Source: Odobenus rosmarus divergens (taxonomy: Eukaryota > Chordata > Mammalia > Carnivora > Odobenidae). From it: 64,000 nucleotides of DNA. Under the pieces are notes generated by a model that saw only the letters and a list, made by a program, of their open reading frames with translations, was not told the DNA's origin and ran no database searches. Positions 20,960-33,364 of this stretch are shown piece after piece (the stretch's first letter is position 1; each line of letters opens with the position of its first letter). The position numbers and the translations under genes were made by a program. The DNA lies in the NCBI RefSeq assembly GCF_000321225.1, contig NW_004450402.1:1403690-1467689 (forward strand). Direction: 5' to 3'.

Positions 20960-23465
20960 CAGTTGAGGAAATCCTCATTCATGAAAAAAAAAAAGAGAGA
21001 CAGATCAAAATAAGCAAATATTTTCTGAAGGAACTTAAATAAGAGCAATGTATGCAACAGCAGAAAACTTGAAAAAAAAGTTAATCTATAAATGAAAATA
21101 GCAAAGAAAAAAACTGTTAAAGAAACAAGAACAGAATACTATTCAGTACAATAATATTCTAGACAAAAACTATTTGGAAAAAATAAACAGAAAGGGTTCT
21201 TTGAAATTAAACATATTATGTAACACATATACACACGTATAAATACATATATACCCATATATAACATAAAAATATTTTAGCCCAAATAAAAAATTTAATC
21301 ACAAACTTGGAAGGTAAGATTGAGATAATTTAACAGAAGGTAGAAAAAAAAGGTAATAAGAAATGGAAAAGAGACCCCCAAAAAAGAAAAAAATGGATGA
21401 GGCCAAAAGGTCTCTAACCCAAATCATTAGTATTGTAGAAGATGAGAAAAGGGGAAATGGAGGGAAAAAAAATATCAAAGAAATAACACAAGAAATTTTC
21501 ACAGAGCTAAGGAAAACATGTGTTTCCAAAATAAAAGGGCCATTAAAGAGTCCACACAATAAATAAAAGGAAACAAAAGAATTCTTTTAGGTACCCAATC
21601 ATGAAATTTCAGAACCATGGAAATAAAGAGAAAAATCCTAAAACTTTTCAGAAAGGGGGAAAAAAAAGTATGCCATACAACAAAAAAAAAAAACAGGAAT
21701 CAAAATTTGTTCAAAGTCCCTAATTACAATACTGGAAGCTAGATGCTATTACAGCAGGGCCTTTGGAATTATGAGGGTCAACTATTTACTACCTCTAATT
21801 CTATGGGCAGACAAATGTGGGTAGAGAATAACAGTATATTCAGATTCTTGCTGCTTCTCTGAAAGCTCTTGGAAGATGTGTACCAACAAAATAAGGGAAT
21901 CAAGCAAAAAAAGGGAAGAAAGAGGATCCAGGAAACACACAGGAAAGGCAAAGATAATTCATGGTATATATAAGTCTTAGGAAAAGTGAGTAGCAAGCCT
22001 TAAGAGCCACCGCTCCATCCCCAACAACTAGATAGTACAAATTCTGTTCAATTGCCTGTGAATTACTTATAAAAGTTGACCATGTATTAGATCATAAAAC
22101 AAGTTTTATTTTATTTTTCTTTTAAGATTTTATTTTTAAGTAATCTCTCCACCCAATGTGGGGCTCAAACTTACAACCCCGAGATCAAGAGGCACCTGCT
22201 CCACCAACTGAGCCAGGCAGATGCCCCTCTAAAACAGATTTTCAAGAGCTGGATTATGTAGATCACATTTTTACAATAGTTTAAGTTAGAAATCAAAATC
22301 AAAATAAATTTTTTAAATGTACAGATTTTAAATATACTACTAAATAATTCATAAATTAAAACCTACTACTAAATAGTTCAAAATTACGATGGGAATTATA
22401 ACAAACAGTTAGAAGTTAGACAAAGAGAATAAGAAAACTAAGAAAAATTTGAAGGGCTAAAATAATACAGATGTATCAGAAATAAAGAGAAAAAGACACA
22501 ACAGAAATAACAGCATGATTCCTCTTAAAATAATCAATACAAAAATGCCGGCTATCACCACTTCCATTCAATATTTTAATGGGGGTTCTAGTCAGTGCAT
22601 TCAGGGAAGAAAAAGAAAGAAAGAAAACCTGTAAGAAAAAGGTAGAATAAGCAAAACTCTTATGACAGGTAGTCTCTGCTTTTCAAAAGTTTATGTGCAT
22701 CACTTTGCTCTTATGAACGACCTGCATTAGTACCTGTTTTCTCTAACCTTAAGAAATCCAAAGAGGATTTTTTTTCTTTTATGAAACAAAGCAAAAAGTG
22801 AAAATAGGGTTCAGTGTTTGCTTTGCAGCTAGCCCTTATAGAGGTGGCCTGCACGCTCAGCAGCTGAGTGGCATCACCATGCTTCTTCCCCAAGCTCCTT
22901 CCCAGGGAACTACACTCAGTATCTCAGCATCAAGCTGCCAGCTTTGAACTGTATCTGTGAGCATCTGTGCTTCATCTCCATTTATTTTGTGCATTGGTTA
23001 GCAAGATGTGTTCTAGGTATCAGAAAAGCCTAAGAGAGGTTGTGTTTTGCTCATAATATAAATATGTACTGAGAAAAAGAATGTATAGATAAGTTGTTAG
23101 AATTAATAAGAGTTTAGAAAGTTTACTGGATATAGAAATACAGTTGACTTTTTATAGTAGTCTAATGTCTAGTAAAATAGAATGCAAAATGTTTTGTAAA
23201 ATTCTATTTATGTTAGCATTTACAAAGTAATAATGAGAATGAGGTGCTAAGGAATAAATCTAATGAAAGGAGTTCAAGTTTTTATAGAAAAAATTTTAAA
23301 GTGTATTGAAGAAATATTACTGAAGATCTAAATAAAAGGATAAGCATGCCATTATGAAAAATACTTACTGTCATAAAGATGTCAATTTCCCTTAAATTAC
23401 ATACAGATTCAATACAATTCCAATCAATATCCTAACATATTTTTCTCAAGAAACTCAACAGGTTC
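20960..23465 (+). mobile_element. Old L1 (+) fossil with SINE insertion
   Basis: The 21600-21990 part follows a known old-L1 pattern (CTGGAAGCTAGATGCTATTA, CCTCTAATTCTATGGGCAGAC, AAAGCTCTTGGAAGATGTG, GAGGATCCAGGAAACACAC). At 22555-22640, CTATCACCACTTCCATTCAA and GTTCTAGTCAGTGCATTCAGG match L1 ORF2. Then ATACAGATTCAATACAATTCC at 23400 is L1 ORF2 further downstream. A short Can-SINE variant lies at 22110-22227. No intact frame remains; an 86-codon antisense and a 67-codon sense frame are incidental. Confidence 0.6.
22110..22227 (-). mobile_element. Short tRNA-like Can-SINE variant
   Basis: TTAAGATTTTATTTTTAAGTAATCTCTCCACCC, GGGGCTCAAACTTACAACCCC, then ACTGAGCCAGGCAGATGCCCC. Same short form as 6434-6542. 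The flanks (TAAAACAAGTTTT against TAAAACAGATTTTC) suggest a decayed target duplication. Confidence 0.85.
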
Positions 23466-25525
23466 ATTTCTTATTTTTTTCTTTGAGGTAGTTATAGATC
23501 TTGTACAATTTTAAGAAACAATACAGAGACACCATGTACCTTTTCCTCTGTTTCCTCCAAGAGTAACATCTTATAAAACTCTGGTATGTCAGAACCAAGT
23601 ATTAATATTGACAAAGAGAAGATACAGAGCAATTCCATCACCACATGGATCCCTCATGTTATTCCTTTATCACCACACAACACCACTCCTTCATTCTTAC
23701 CACTTGGCAACTACTAATCTGTTCTCTATTTCTATCATTTTGTCATTTGAGAGCGTTATATTAAGGGAACCACAATGTATGTGACCTTTTGGGATTACCT
23801 TTCTGACTCAACATAATGCCCCCTCAAGATCCATCCAAGTTATATCATGTATCAATAGTCATTTTCTTTCTATTGCTGTCCATGGTACGGATGTACCACA
23901 GTTCTTTTAACCATTCATCTGCTAAAGGATATCTGTTTTTTCTAGTTTAGGCTACTATAAATAAAGCTTCATGAACAACCTGTCAAATTTTTGTATGAGT
24001 AAAAGTTTTCACATCTCTGGGACAAGTGCTCAATGGTACAATTGCTGGGCCATATGATAGTTCCATGTTCAATTTTTAATAAACTGCCCAGCTGTTATCC
24101 AGAGCAGCTGTACCATTTTTACATTCCCACCAGCAACGCGTGAGTGATCAAGTTTCTCTGAGTTCTTTATAGTTTAGTGTTGTTTCTATTTTTTATTTTA
24201 GCCATTCTAATAGATATGTAGGGACTTGGTTGCGACTTTAATCTATATTTCCCTAATGACTGATGTTGAAACCTTTTCACATGTTTACTTGTTATCTGTA
24301 TATTCTCTTCATTGAAATACCCGTTCATGTCTTTTGCCCATTTCTCTAATTGGATTGGTACTTTACTGCAGAGTTTTAACAATTCTTTATGTATTCCAGA
24401 TAAAAGTTCTATTTCAGATACATGGTATATAAACACTTTCTCCTGGTCGACAGCTTGTCTTTCCATCTTCATAACAGTGTCTTTTGCAGAGCAAAATTTT
24501 TAAATTTTGATGAGATCCAGTTTATCCATTTTTTTCCATCCATGGATTATGCTTTTGCCATCAAGAACTCTTTGCTTAGCCCTAGACACCAAAGACATTA
24601 TCCTATTTTTTTTCTAAAAGGTTTATAGTTTTACATCATGCATTCAAGTCCATGATCCATTTTGAATTAACTTTTGTATAAATTTTATATAAAGGTTTAG
24701 GTCAAGATTCACTTTTTTTTGCCTATGGATGTCCAATTGCTCCAGAACCATTTGTTGAAAAGGCTATCTTTCCTCTGTTGAATTGCTTTTGCCCTTTTGT
24801 CAAACATCAATTGGGCATACTGGTGTGGGTCTATTTCTGTGTTCTCTATAATATTTCACTGACCTATGTATCTAACCTTCCACACTGTCTTGATTACTGT
24901 AACTAGGTAAGTCTTGAAATCAAGTAGAGTGATTCCTCCCATTTTATACTTCTTTTTCAAGATTGTTTTAGGTATTCTAAGGCCTGTGCCTTTCAATATA
25001 AATTTTAGAATAAGTTTATCTATATCTATAAACATACCTTGCTGGTATTATGATAGGAATGGCATTAAACCTATAAATCAATCTAGGAAGAATTGACAGA
25101 TTTTCACTGTTGAATCTTCCAATCCATAGACACAGTATGCTCTACATCTTTGATTTGTTTCATCAGTATTTTGTAATTTTCAGCAAATAGATCCTTTACA
25201 TGTTTTCTTAGGTTTATACCTAAGTATTTCACTTCTTTTGGAGTGGTTGTAAATGGCATTATGTTTTTAATTTTGGTTGCCACGTGTTCATAATTAGCAT
25301 ATAAAAATGCAATAGATCTTTGTGTACTGATCTTGTGCCCTGTAACGCACTTACATATTCTAGATTCCTCGACACTTTCTACATAGAAAACCACATCATG
25401 TGTAAATAAGGGCAATTGTATTTCTTCCTTTCCAATCTGCATCTTTTTTTCCCCCCTCTAACTGCTTTATTGCAATGGTTAGAAGTTTCTGTAATGTTGA
25501 ATAACAATAATGTCACCAAATTTAC
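23466..25525 (-). mobile_element. L1 (-) fossil: ORF2 and 3' region
   Basis: Reading the - strand, 24167-24472 encodes EKWAKDMNGYFNEENIQITS and ISIRMAKIKN, the late L1 ORF2 signature. 25104-25442 encodes IGKEEIQLPLFTHDVVFYVE and KEVKYLGINLRKHVKDLF, the reverse-transcriptase region. The usual F/YADD catalytic box reads FTHD, so it is inactive. On +, CCATTCATCTGCTAAAGGATA is typical of antisense L1. Several frameshifts separate the pieces. Confidence 0.87.
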
Positions 25526-25619
25526 TGTAATATTTATGTGTAAGAGCACCAAGGCTAAGAATAGTCAGGATACTCCTTAAATACAGGAATAAGTTGAGAA
25601 GATATATTACATCAAATTT
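25526..25619. other. Unassigned junction between two L1 fossils
   Basis: A short stretch between an L1(-) and an L1(+) piece that I cannot assign. Confidence 0.35.
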
Positions 25620-25850
25620 CAAAATTGATTGAACATGTTCATTTTTTGCAACCCAGCAATTCCACCCCTAGGTATATATACTCTAGAAAAACACTCACAC
25701 TTGTGTTACTGAAGACATACAGCACATACGTCATAGCAGCACTGCATATCTTAGCAAAATACTGGAAATGATATTTATCTATGGGAGTACTGTTAATGTT
25801 AAAGAAATTGTGCACAACGGAATATTATACATATGTTTATTTTATTATTA
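25620..25850 (+). mobile_element. L1 (+) late ORF2 fragment
   Basis: CAACCCAGCAATTCCACCCC, TAGGTATATATACTCTAG, CATAGCAGCACTGCATATC and GGAATATTATACATATG match the L1 ORF2 stretch encoding DPAIPLLGIYP through YTMEYY. Probably the continuation of the L1(+) at 22520-23465. Confidence 0.65.
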
Positions 25851-27149
25851 TTTATAATTTAAATATCTTATTTTGTTTATAACAAATATTTCATAATTTT
25901 TAAAAGAAAAAAAAATAAGGAATGGGCATACCAAACTCATGATAGTGGCTGTTTCTCAGATCAGGAGGGGACTAGTAGAGGCAACAGTTTAAAAGAACAT
26001 CAGTCCTAATAATTTATTTCCTTAACATGAGGGAAGAAAATGTAACCAAATAAGCAAAATATTCACAGATATCAGTTTTGAGGGTAGGTGTAAGCAATAT
26101 AGATATTTGCAATATTATTCTTTACAATTTTCCTTTTCTGAATTATTTTCAAAATAAACTCCTGTATGCCCTTTGTGCTGGGATTATGTCATAGATAAAT
26201 AGACAGACAGCTAGACAGATAGATTTCTGGGCAGAAAGATAATAAAATAAGAATCAAAACAAGAACAATATAGATATTTGGCTTCACACTCTGAGATACA
26301 CCGTGAGCAGGGATATGATGCATCACAGAACAGCACTTAGCCCTTGGCTGAGTGAGATGACAGAAAGAGATACACTTTCAGTTTCTACCACATCTTTATA
26401 TTGTGTATCATTTTAACACCACCTAACTCACCACAGGATCTCTTTCTGACAACAAAATTAACAAAAGTTCAGCCGTGAAATACGTTTTATTTAAGGGTAA
26501 GAAACAGTACTAAGATATTTACTAGAAATCGGTGACACTGTACCAAATACAAGCATTCAATGACCATAAAAACATTTAACAGCTACATCTACAATATAAA
26601 CAGACAAAGTAAGTTGAAATACAATTGAAATCTGTAAAACACTAAAAGATATCACCCAAATTCTCAAAGGCATAGCAGTCAGAAAATGTGCTTTCGAAAG
26701 CTAAGAAAAGAAATTTGTACAATGAAGAGATAAAATCTTCAACTAAAAAAGAGCCTTGTATAACCCGGGAAAAGAATGAAATTGATATGTCAAAGAACTT
26801 GGAGAGTGAAATATGGAAACTATCAAAACCAGTAGAAGGAAAAATGCATGAACAGATAAGAAAATTCAATGTGAAAACTGCAGAAAGCTTCATTGAAAAT
26901 GTCAAATACTTCAAGATGGCCATAGGGAAGTACAAGCTGTTTCTCTGAGAAAAGACTGCTGCATATTAGCAGATAATTGAGGATTTGTAAATATACATGC
27001 AGTTTATAGAATGCCATTTAAATATATTGCCATCCCTTCTTCTATGCCTGCATATTTAGAGCCTAGCTAATTGAGATTTAGAGACTATTCCAACAGCCCT
27101 GAATATACTGGGTCTCAAAGATTAACATGAGTTGTTAAGTCCTGGGATG
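25851..27149. other. Intergenic DNA, about 1.3 kb
   Basis: Has a TAGACAGACAGCTAGACAGA-type GACA/GATA tract at 26196-26224. An 86-codon + frame at 26688-26948 is rich in Lys and Glu but matches nothing I know; a partly overlapping antisense frame is also open. No gene can be supported. Confidence 0.4.
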
Positions 27150-27245
27150 GCAGGGTAGATGTCTGGTTCATCATATTTATCTCCCCAGCACTTAGTATAG
27201 TACTTTGTTCGTAATAGATGCTCAATAGATTTATGATAAAAAAAA
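27150..27245 (+). mobile_element. L2-like 3' end fragment
   Basis: GGCAGGGTAGATGTCTGGTTC, then CCCCAGCACTTAGTATAGTAC and TAGATGCTCAATAGATTTATG follow the L2 3' terminus (CAGCGCCTAGAACAGTGCC, GGCGCTCAATAAATATTTG). Confidence 0.55.
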
Positions 27246-27529
27246 TAATACAGGTCTGCTACAGAAAATAGGGCTTTCCCATCATCTTAATAATCAAATG
27301 TGCTCTAAAATAAATGAAATATTTTTAATTAAATTATTTTTCATGAAATAATAGGAAACACCAGATTAACCATACCATTATACATCGAGAGAGCTTTCTA
27401 GATATGGCTTTCTCTAATGTGATATTGCAAATATCTATTGTGCTCAGTATACAAAAGCTTTATCATCAGAGAGTCGATATGGAATTATAAGAGAAGTTCC
27501 ACACTAAGAGAATCAGATACCCTACTCTA

Positions 27530-27670
27530 CCTCTTAGACTATTTAGTTTTGAGATCTTCAACAAACCACTTTACCTCCCTGCCCCTCATTTTCCCCATCT
27601 AGATGATGAGGCTGTTAAACTAGAGACTCCCTAAGACCCCTTCCAGCACTTTCATATAGTCTCTGATGTG
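27530..27670 (+). mobile_element. MIR-like SINE
   Basis: GATCTTCAACAAACCACTTTACC, CCTGCCCCTCATTTTCCCCATCTAGATGATGAGG resembles the MIR core, followed by CTCCCTAAGACCCCTTCCAGC. Confidence 0.6.
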
Positions 27671-28266
27671 AACCCACAAAAAAACTAAATATAACCTGTG
27701 ATAATCTTCCACTCCGCTTTATCTAAAATAGTTTTCCTTACCGGACGCGGTTTAGAAAAAAACAAAACAGGAAATAAAATTTCCCAGAACAGCTCAGCAG
27801 AGTTTTCCTAAGTAGGCGGTGCTATACCACATATACCAGAGTCATATGAACTGGGTGGAGGGAAAATTGCTGCCTCCTAAGGTAGGCTGCATGAAAAGAC
27901 CCATTGGGAAGTAATGGGCTTCAGGCGTGTGGAACAGCACCAAGGCAGAGCTAGCAGAATAGTAGCCCCGCATTGTGTCTACTCTCCCCACAAACAGATA
28001 TGCCTGCCTGGCCGTGGAAGCAGGGCAATGGAAATGAACAATCAGCCTTTGCTGGTGTGCGCCCCCCTACTCCTGCCCCATCCTGTGGAAAGCTCAGCCT
28101 CCATGGAGACCCATGGGTTGAAGCAACGGCCTCTGCTGCAACAGGGTAGCAATTCCCTGTCCTCATAACGTGTACTACAGTCAGTTTCTCTTAAGTTCAA
28201 AGATGCCAAAAAGTTCAAGGAAAATGGGACAATGAGAACAAAAGTGTGTTAAGTGAAATGAATTTG
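27671..28266. other. Intergenic DNA
   Basis: Moderately GC-rich around 27900-28165, with open frames on both strands (84 and 71 codons) and no recognisable domain. No gene is assigned. Confidence 0.4.
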
Positions 28267-28280
28267 AAAAAGCAAAAAGA

Positions 28281-28528
28281 GGGGCTGCCTGGGTGGCTCG
28301 GTCCTTAAGCATCTGCCTTCAGCTCAGGCCATGATCTCAGGGTCCTGGGATCGAGTCCCTCGTTAGGCTCCCTGCTCAGCGGGAAGCCTGCTTCTCCCGC
28401 TCCCACTCCCCCTGCTTGTGTTCCCTCTCTCGCTGTCTCTCTCTGTCAAAAAATAAATAAATGGTGATTAACAAAAAAAATAATAATTAAAAAATAAATA
28501 AATAAATAAACAAATAAAATCTTAAAAA
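28281..28528 (+). mobile_element. Can-SINE with composite A-rich tail
   Basis: GGGGCTGCCTGGGTGGCTCG, GGGTCCTGGGATCGAGTCCC, CCCCTGCTTGTGTTCCCTC. The tail is unusually long: AAATAAATAAATGGTGATTA interrupts it before a second AAATAAATAAATAAAC block. Approximate TSD AAAAAGCAAAAAGA before it and AAAAAGAAAAAAGA after it. Confidence 0.93.
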
Positions 28529-28542
28529 AAAAAGAAAAAAGA

Positions 28543-31010
28543 ACTGTAACCATGGTGACTTGGAGGCGCACATTAATTCAACATCTCTGCAACCACAAAA
28601 ATTTATAGCCTTCCATGGCTTTCAGCATTTCAAATTGTCTTGCTAAATCAAGCTCCACAACAAGAGTTATTTAAAACAGGAACCATTACTATAAAACACA
28701 GTGACTTCTTTTTATCGCATGCATTACAAACCCCAAATAAGAAAATACTCTGTGTGATTCCTTGGCACAGAATGATACTATGCAAAAAGAATCTTCTGGA
28801 GTTCTGTGGAACTCAAAGTTCTTTATTGCAAATGAAGACTCTCTAGAGTCCAGACTTTATTCTTCAGCTTTGATCATTAACTTTTTCTCTTACATGTCTG
28901 ATTAGGCTTAATGAGTTAGCTAAGTTAATGAAGTGTGATGTCCCATTAAATACATCAACTGACAACAATTAATTCCTCAGCGCATGTTCTCTGTTGATTG
29001 ATTGTATTTATCAGTGTAGTAGAATTTAAGTGATGTAAATCTCTTAGCAGAAAGTAGGAGTTGCAAACTCTGAGATTTTAATTCAAAGAAAATGATTATT
29101 TCTAGAAGTGAACTTTGTTCATCAGTTCAGTGAATGAGCCTGTTGACTTCTCAACAAATTAATGAAAACTTCACAAAAACAAGTTATTGGGCAATGAAAA
29201 CTGTCCTCTATTATTGAAAGCCTTAGCTAGAAGCTCCCTGATCCTGCAGGTTACTTCTCTGCAGTTACATTAGATCTAAGTACATGATTATACTGTATCT
29301 AGATAAAACAGAGAATGAAGTTTAGAGATTTAGAATGAAAGCTCAGATATATAGAGAAAATATAAGTACCTTTGAATTTAAGGAAATCCCCAAATCCCTT
29401 TATTCATTTTTGATAATACCCCAACTTGTCCCAAAGCAGTTAACTATCACAGGAAGCCTGCAAACTTTCTCACAAGTCGCTTTGGTAATAATGGGCCATC
29501 ACTGAGACATCTTAAGTGATCCAGATAAAAACATTACAGGATTTCCCAAGAGATTAAAATCCATTTAAATTAGCTCAGTGAGTGAAATTAACCAACCTGG
29601 AAAACTACTAGTCGGAAAAGACCAAATACCTGTTTAAGTATAAATAGCTTAACAATAAGCAAATGACAAAAGAACTCAGAACTATCATTTATAAAATACA
29701 TCTACTGTTAGAAAAATCTGAATAATCTGAAGATTATTGGGGGATTAGCTTTGGATGTAAGGGGAAGGCAGTCAACGGATGATAATGAGAAAACTCCCTT
29801 GCATTTCCTTTCACATTTCACAACAGTTCCCTTGTGTTGACACATACAGAAGATTGAAGAGCATTTACCCATCTATTCACTGACTGACCATGGCAACGCA
29901 GAGCCCAGTCTGTCCTTGAGACACACATTTCTAGGGTCTTTCCGAGAAGAGAATAACCTTCCCTGGTTCTTATATATTACTACACACCTGAGAGTCCTCA
30001 ATAAAAAAATCATGTACTCAATTAAGTAGGGGTTTAAGGTTTGCAGGCTAATCAAAGAGGCATCCTTGAATCTTGTTCATTTAAGCAGTCAATGAATATA
30101 AGCAGTTAACTACAGTTGGCTGTTGTCTGTAGTATATTTTTTGTTGTTTGTTTTTATGGTGCCTAAACCAGGACATAAAAGGAAATGATTGGTGACGGTC
30201 ATTTTATATATTCAAGTAAAGTATTCAAGAAACACATTAATTGAATCAAACTCTCCACATCCTATCCATAACCTTGGAGTCAGTATAAAAGGTTTTCACA
30301 ACTACCCAAGTGGAAAAGAATAAACTTACAGAGGTCAAAAGTATACCTTGGCTCTTCTATATCTATATGAGATATAACTGTTGAATCCAGACAGTTGATG
30401 AAAACAAAATATTCCCAACTAAAGTAAGTGAAATTCACTGGCTAGCCCAGTCACTGAAATTAACAGGCACCTGGAGGTCTCAAGGGCCTGAACTGGCTAG
30501 TGGATTTCTCCCTTTTATCCTCCCGTTGCAGTCTGGCTCACATTGCATTGGCAATTTCTATAACGGCCACAACATTGTGTTGGCATGTGACAGATGAGAA
30601 AAGCTCAAAACTGTATGGCTCCAGTCCTACCTATAACACCTCCCCTTTGTTTCTTTCATTCCTTACCCCCAGTGATTAGATCCGTCTGCTGGTGTCTCCC
30701 TTCAAAACTACCATCATTTTAGAAAAGCAGAAAGCAGCTGGCTAAACACTGGTTTAAGCACTTAAGTATTTTCAGAGACTTTTAAAAAATTAATTATTTT
30801 CCTGGTTGACCAATAAAGCAAGTTGTAAGCAAGTAAGATAAATCCTCTATTTGTTTGGTATGGATGTTCTTTATTGCACAATTCTTACTGTCATTTGAAC
30901 ATCCCATTTAAATATATCAGATTTGGGATATTTAAACAAATAACAAGCAGGTGACATGTTATATGAATTTTTATTATTATAACTGGCTCCCATGTTAGAA
31001 TTCTCTGTCC
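28543..31010. other. Repeat-poor intergenic DNA, about 2.5 kb
   Basis: No repeat or gene is recognised across 2.5 kb, one of the longest repeat-poor stretches here. Open frames are all about 60-70 codons. AT-rich with TAAT-type motifs around 28880-29000. It could hold conserved non-coding sequence, but this cannot be judged from one genome. Confidence 0.4.
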
Positions 31011-31215
31011 AGTCCAGTGCCTCCCAAAGTGTGCTAGAGACCATCTCAAACATTAGGATCACCTGGGGGTAAGGAGCAGAGTATTAGAAACACAAATTCC
31101 TGCATGTGTGTGCTCATGTGCACACCCCACTGAATCAGAATGCCTTGGAAAGGCCATAGGAATCTGCACTGTTAATAAATACTGTCCATGATCCTTACAC
31201 ACCAAAATCTGGGAC
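31011..31215 (+). mobile_element. MER5A-like hAT DNA transposon
   Basis: CAGTGCCTCCCAAAGTGTGC, GATCACCTGGGGGTAAGG, CCCACTGAATCAGAATGCCTTGG and AATCTGCACTGTTAATAAATAC follow the MER5A/MER20-type non-autonomous hAT pattern, including the CAGTG-type start. Confidence 0.65.
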
Positions 31216-31379
31216 TCCTGTCAAGTCAATGAACCTTTACTCCTCCTGTAAAAAAACTCTGTGAACTGTCACCACAGATGAGGGAGCTAATAACCAGGAC
31301 ATTTTATGAAATATAAATGTATGAAAGAGGTTAATTGGACAAAATATGATGAGTTCTTACTACTCCACACTGTACCTGG

Positions 31380-31570
31380 TATTTAACCTTGAATATAGCA
31401 CTCCCCACAATGTGCTATACTCAGTGTGCACCATAATATATTTAGGGCATCTGTTCCCCCTACTTGGCTATAAGCTAGCTAAGAGCAGCATCAGTGTCTT
31501 ACTTTATTTTCCTAGTGCCCCAAACAGTATTAATTATATGTATTAAAATGAACGAATGAAAGAATAAATT
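31380..31570 (+). mobile_element. L2-like 3' end fragment
   Basis: GGCTATAAGCTAGCTAAGAGCAGC, GTCTTACTTTATTTTCCTAGTGCC and AATGAACGAATGAAAGAATAAA fit the L2 3' end (AATGTAAGCTCCATGAGGGCAGG ... GAATGAATGAA). Confidence 0.5.
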
Positions 31571-32862
31571 TTGCGTCTGGTAAGTCAGCTTACTCAGGTA
31601 TATAAGCTACTCAAAGAAACTCCATTTAAAGTTGCCAGAAGAGCAATACTTCATATTTCATTGCATCTAAGATGCCATTGATTATAAGGCACACCATTAT
31701 TTTATGTACTACCAAGAAAGGAAAACTCTGGAAAGTAAATATGACAACCACCATTGATTGTAAGATACATCCCAATTTCAAGGATGATAAAAAGGTGAAA
31801 AAGTGTGAATCTCAGTGTCCATGAAATAGGGACATTATTATATGGTACCCTGGTAGCCAGGGAGATAAAAACACCTCCACAGAAAGTGGTTTTCTTGACT
31901 GTATCATCCACTTATTCCTGATTCATCATACTACCATGCAAAGCAAGTAGGGTGCATACTTCACTTTAGGCACTATAGTCTGAGAAATGCAATAGAAAGA
32001 CAATTTTCCTGTTGAATGTTGTCCACCTCACTGGATGCAACTCACTGGAAAATGTGGGTCTCAAAAGACCTTGATTCATTGATCATCCAGATAGGTTACT
32101 CGCCTTTCCATCGAGCTTGCATTTGCTTAGGCCACAGAGCTCTACAATATGAGCCTTAAATTGTATTCAGTGTTTAAGTGGGAGTAATAAAAATAAGTGG
32201 GTGGGCCAGGGATTGAAGCCATCTATTTAAATGAATTTTAAACCTAATTAGGTGACTAATTGTGCATCAGAACTTAGTCGGTGTACAACATGTCATGTAT
32301 TGTTAATGATGATTTATTCTAAAATTCTTCATTCGGATTGCTTTGTTCGCTATTTTTGATGAGTCAAATCACTAAAAAGCAGCTTCAATTTTGAGAATAT
32401 TCTATTTTTAATCATTCTCTACTAAATTTGCAGACATTTAGAAACATCATAAAATAGAACCCAATGTTACAAAAAGAAAATCTGCTGTTTAAAGCCCTCC
32501 CTGGAGCCTTACATGTGGCACAAAATTGTAGCAATAAATTCTGGGCCATTTTTGCCCAACACAAAGTACTACACTGGTAATTATCAGTATTTCAACACAA
32601 AAGGAGCACTGTATGGTCTAAAACTTTGTGTAGCCCTACAAAGTATGGTAGTAAATAAACTCTTCTGATGCAATTTCCCTAAGTCAACTTTTGGACCCAG
32701 GGGGAAAAAGCAGTAAGAAATTAAACCAAATGCTTTTTTCTCAGCTGGCCCAACAAAGAGATGGAATTATGGTATCAAGGAAATAAAAAGTAGGTAATTA
32801 ATCTTTTGGGACGTTCACATGAATCAGATCTGTTAAACCAAGTTTAGGAGCTTGGTCTCGTT
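31571..32862. other. Repeat-poor intergenic DNA, about 1.3 kb
   Basis: No gene is recognised. The section 32230-32420 is AT-rich with homeobox-like TAATTAG/CTAATTG motifs and an AP-1 consensus TGAGTCA (about 32360-32366). Confidence 0.4.
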
Positions 32863-32872
32863 GACCTTTCTT

Positions 32873-33069
32873 TTTTTTTTTTTTTTTTTATTTATTTATT
32901 TGAGAGAGAGAGAGAATGAGAGATAGAGAGCACGAGAGGGAAGAGGGTCAGAGGGAGAAGCAGACTCCCCGCTGAGCAGGGAGCCCGATGCGGGACTCGA
33001 TCCCAGGACTCCAGGATCATGACCTGAGCCGAAGGCAGTCGCTTAACCAACTGAGCCACCCAGGCGCCC
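32873..33069 (-). mobile_element. Can-SINE
   Basis: Long T-run, TTATTTATTTATTTGAGAG, GAGGGAAGAGGGTCAGAGGG, GGGACTCGATCCCAGGACTC, then GAGCCACCCAGGCGCCC. TSD GACCTTTCTT at 32863-32872, GACCTTCTTTC at 33070-33080. Young 'GGAGTCC/GACCCTCTTCCCT' subfamily. Confidence 0.96.
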
Positions 33070-33364
33070 GACCTTCTTTCTTAAAGTAGTTGACTTTACT
33101 GAGATGCAGCAGGTTGTGGGGCGGGCGGAGGGGGTCACTCTAACACATGAATACAGAAGACCCCTACCTTCCAGATTAGGGCCAGACCCTGCATTTAGGA
33201 AACAACGGAAAGAATGTCAGAGCTTCTTCTCCCTCTTATTCTCTACTGTGGTAGAGAATTTTTCACTGGACCCTTATAATGAACTTTCCCTTCTCTTTAT
33301 CATCCTCAACTAGTATTCTGCATTCACAAAAACAATATGTAATCTTAATGTGTAACTCTAGGCA

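Noticed and set aside
24167..25442. Open frames with reverse-transcriptase-like sequence as a functional LINE
   Set aside because: The frames are short, separated by frameshifts, and the catalytic box reads FTHD. It is an L1 fossil.
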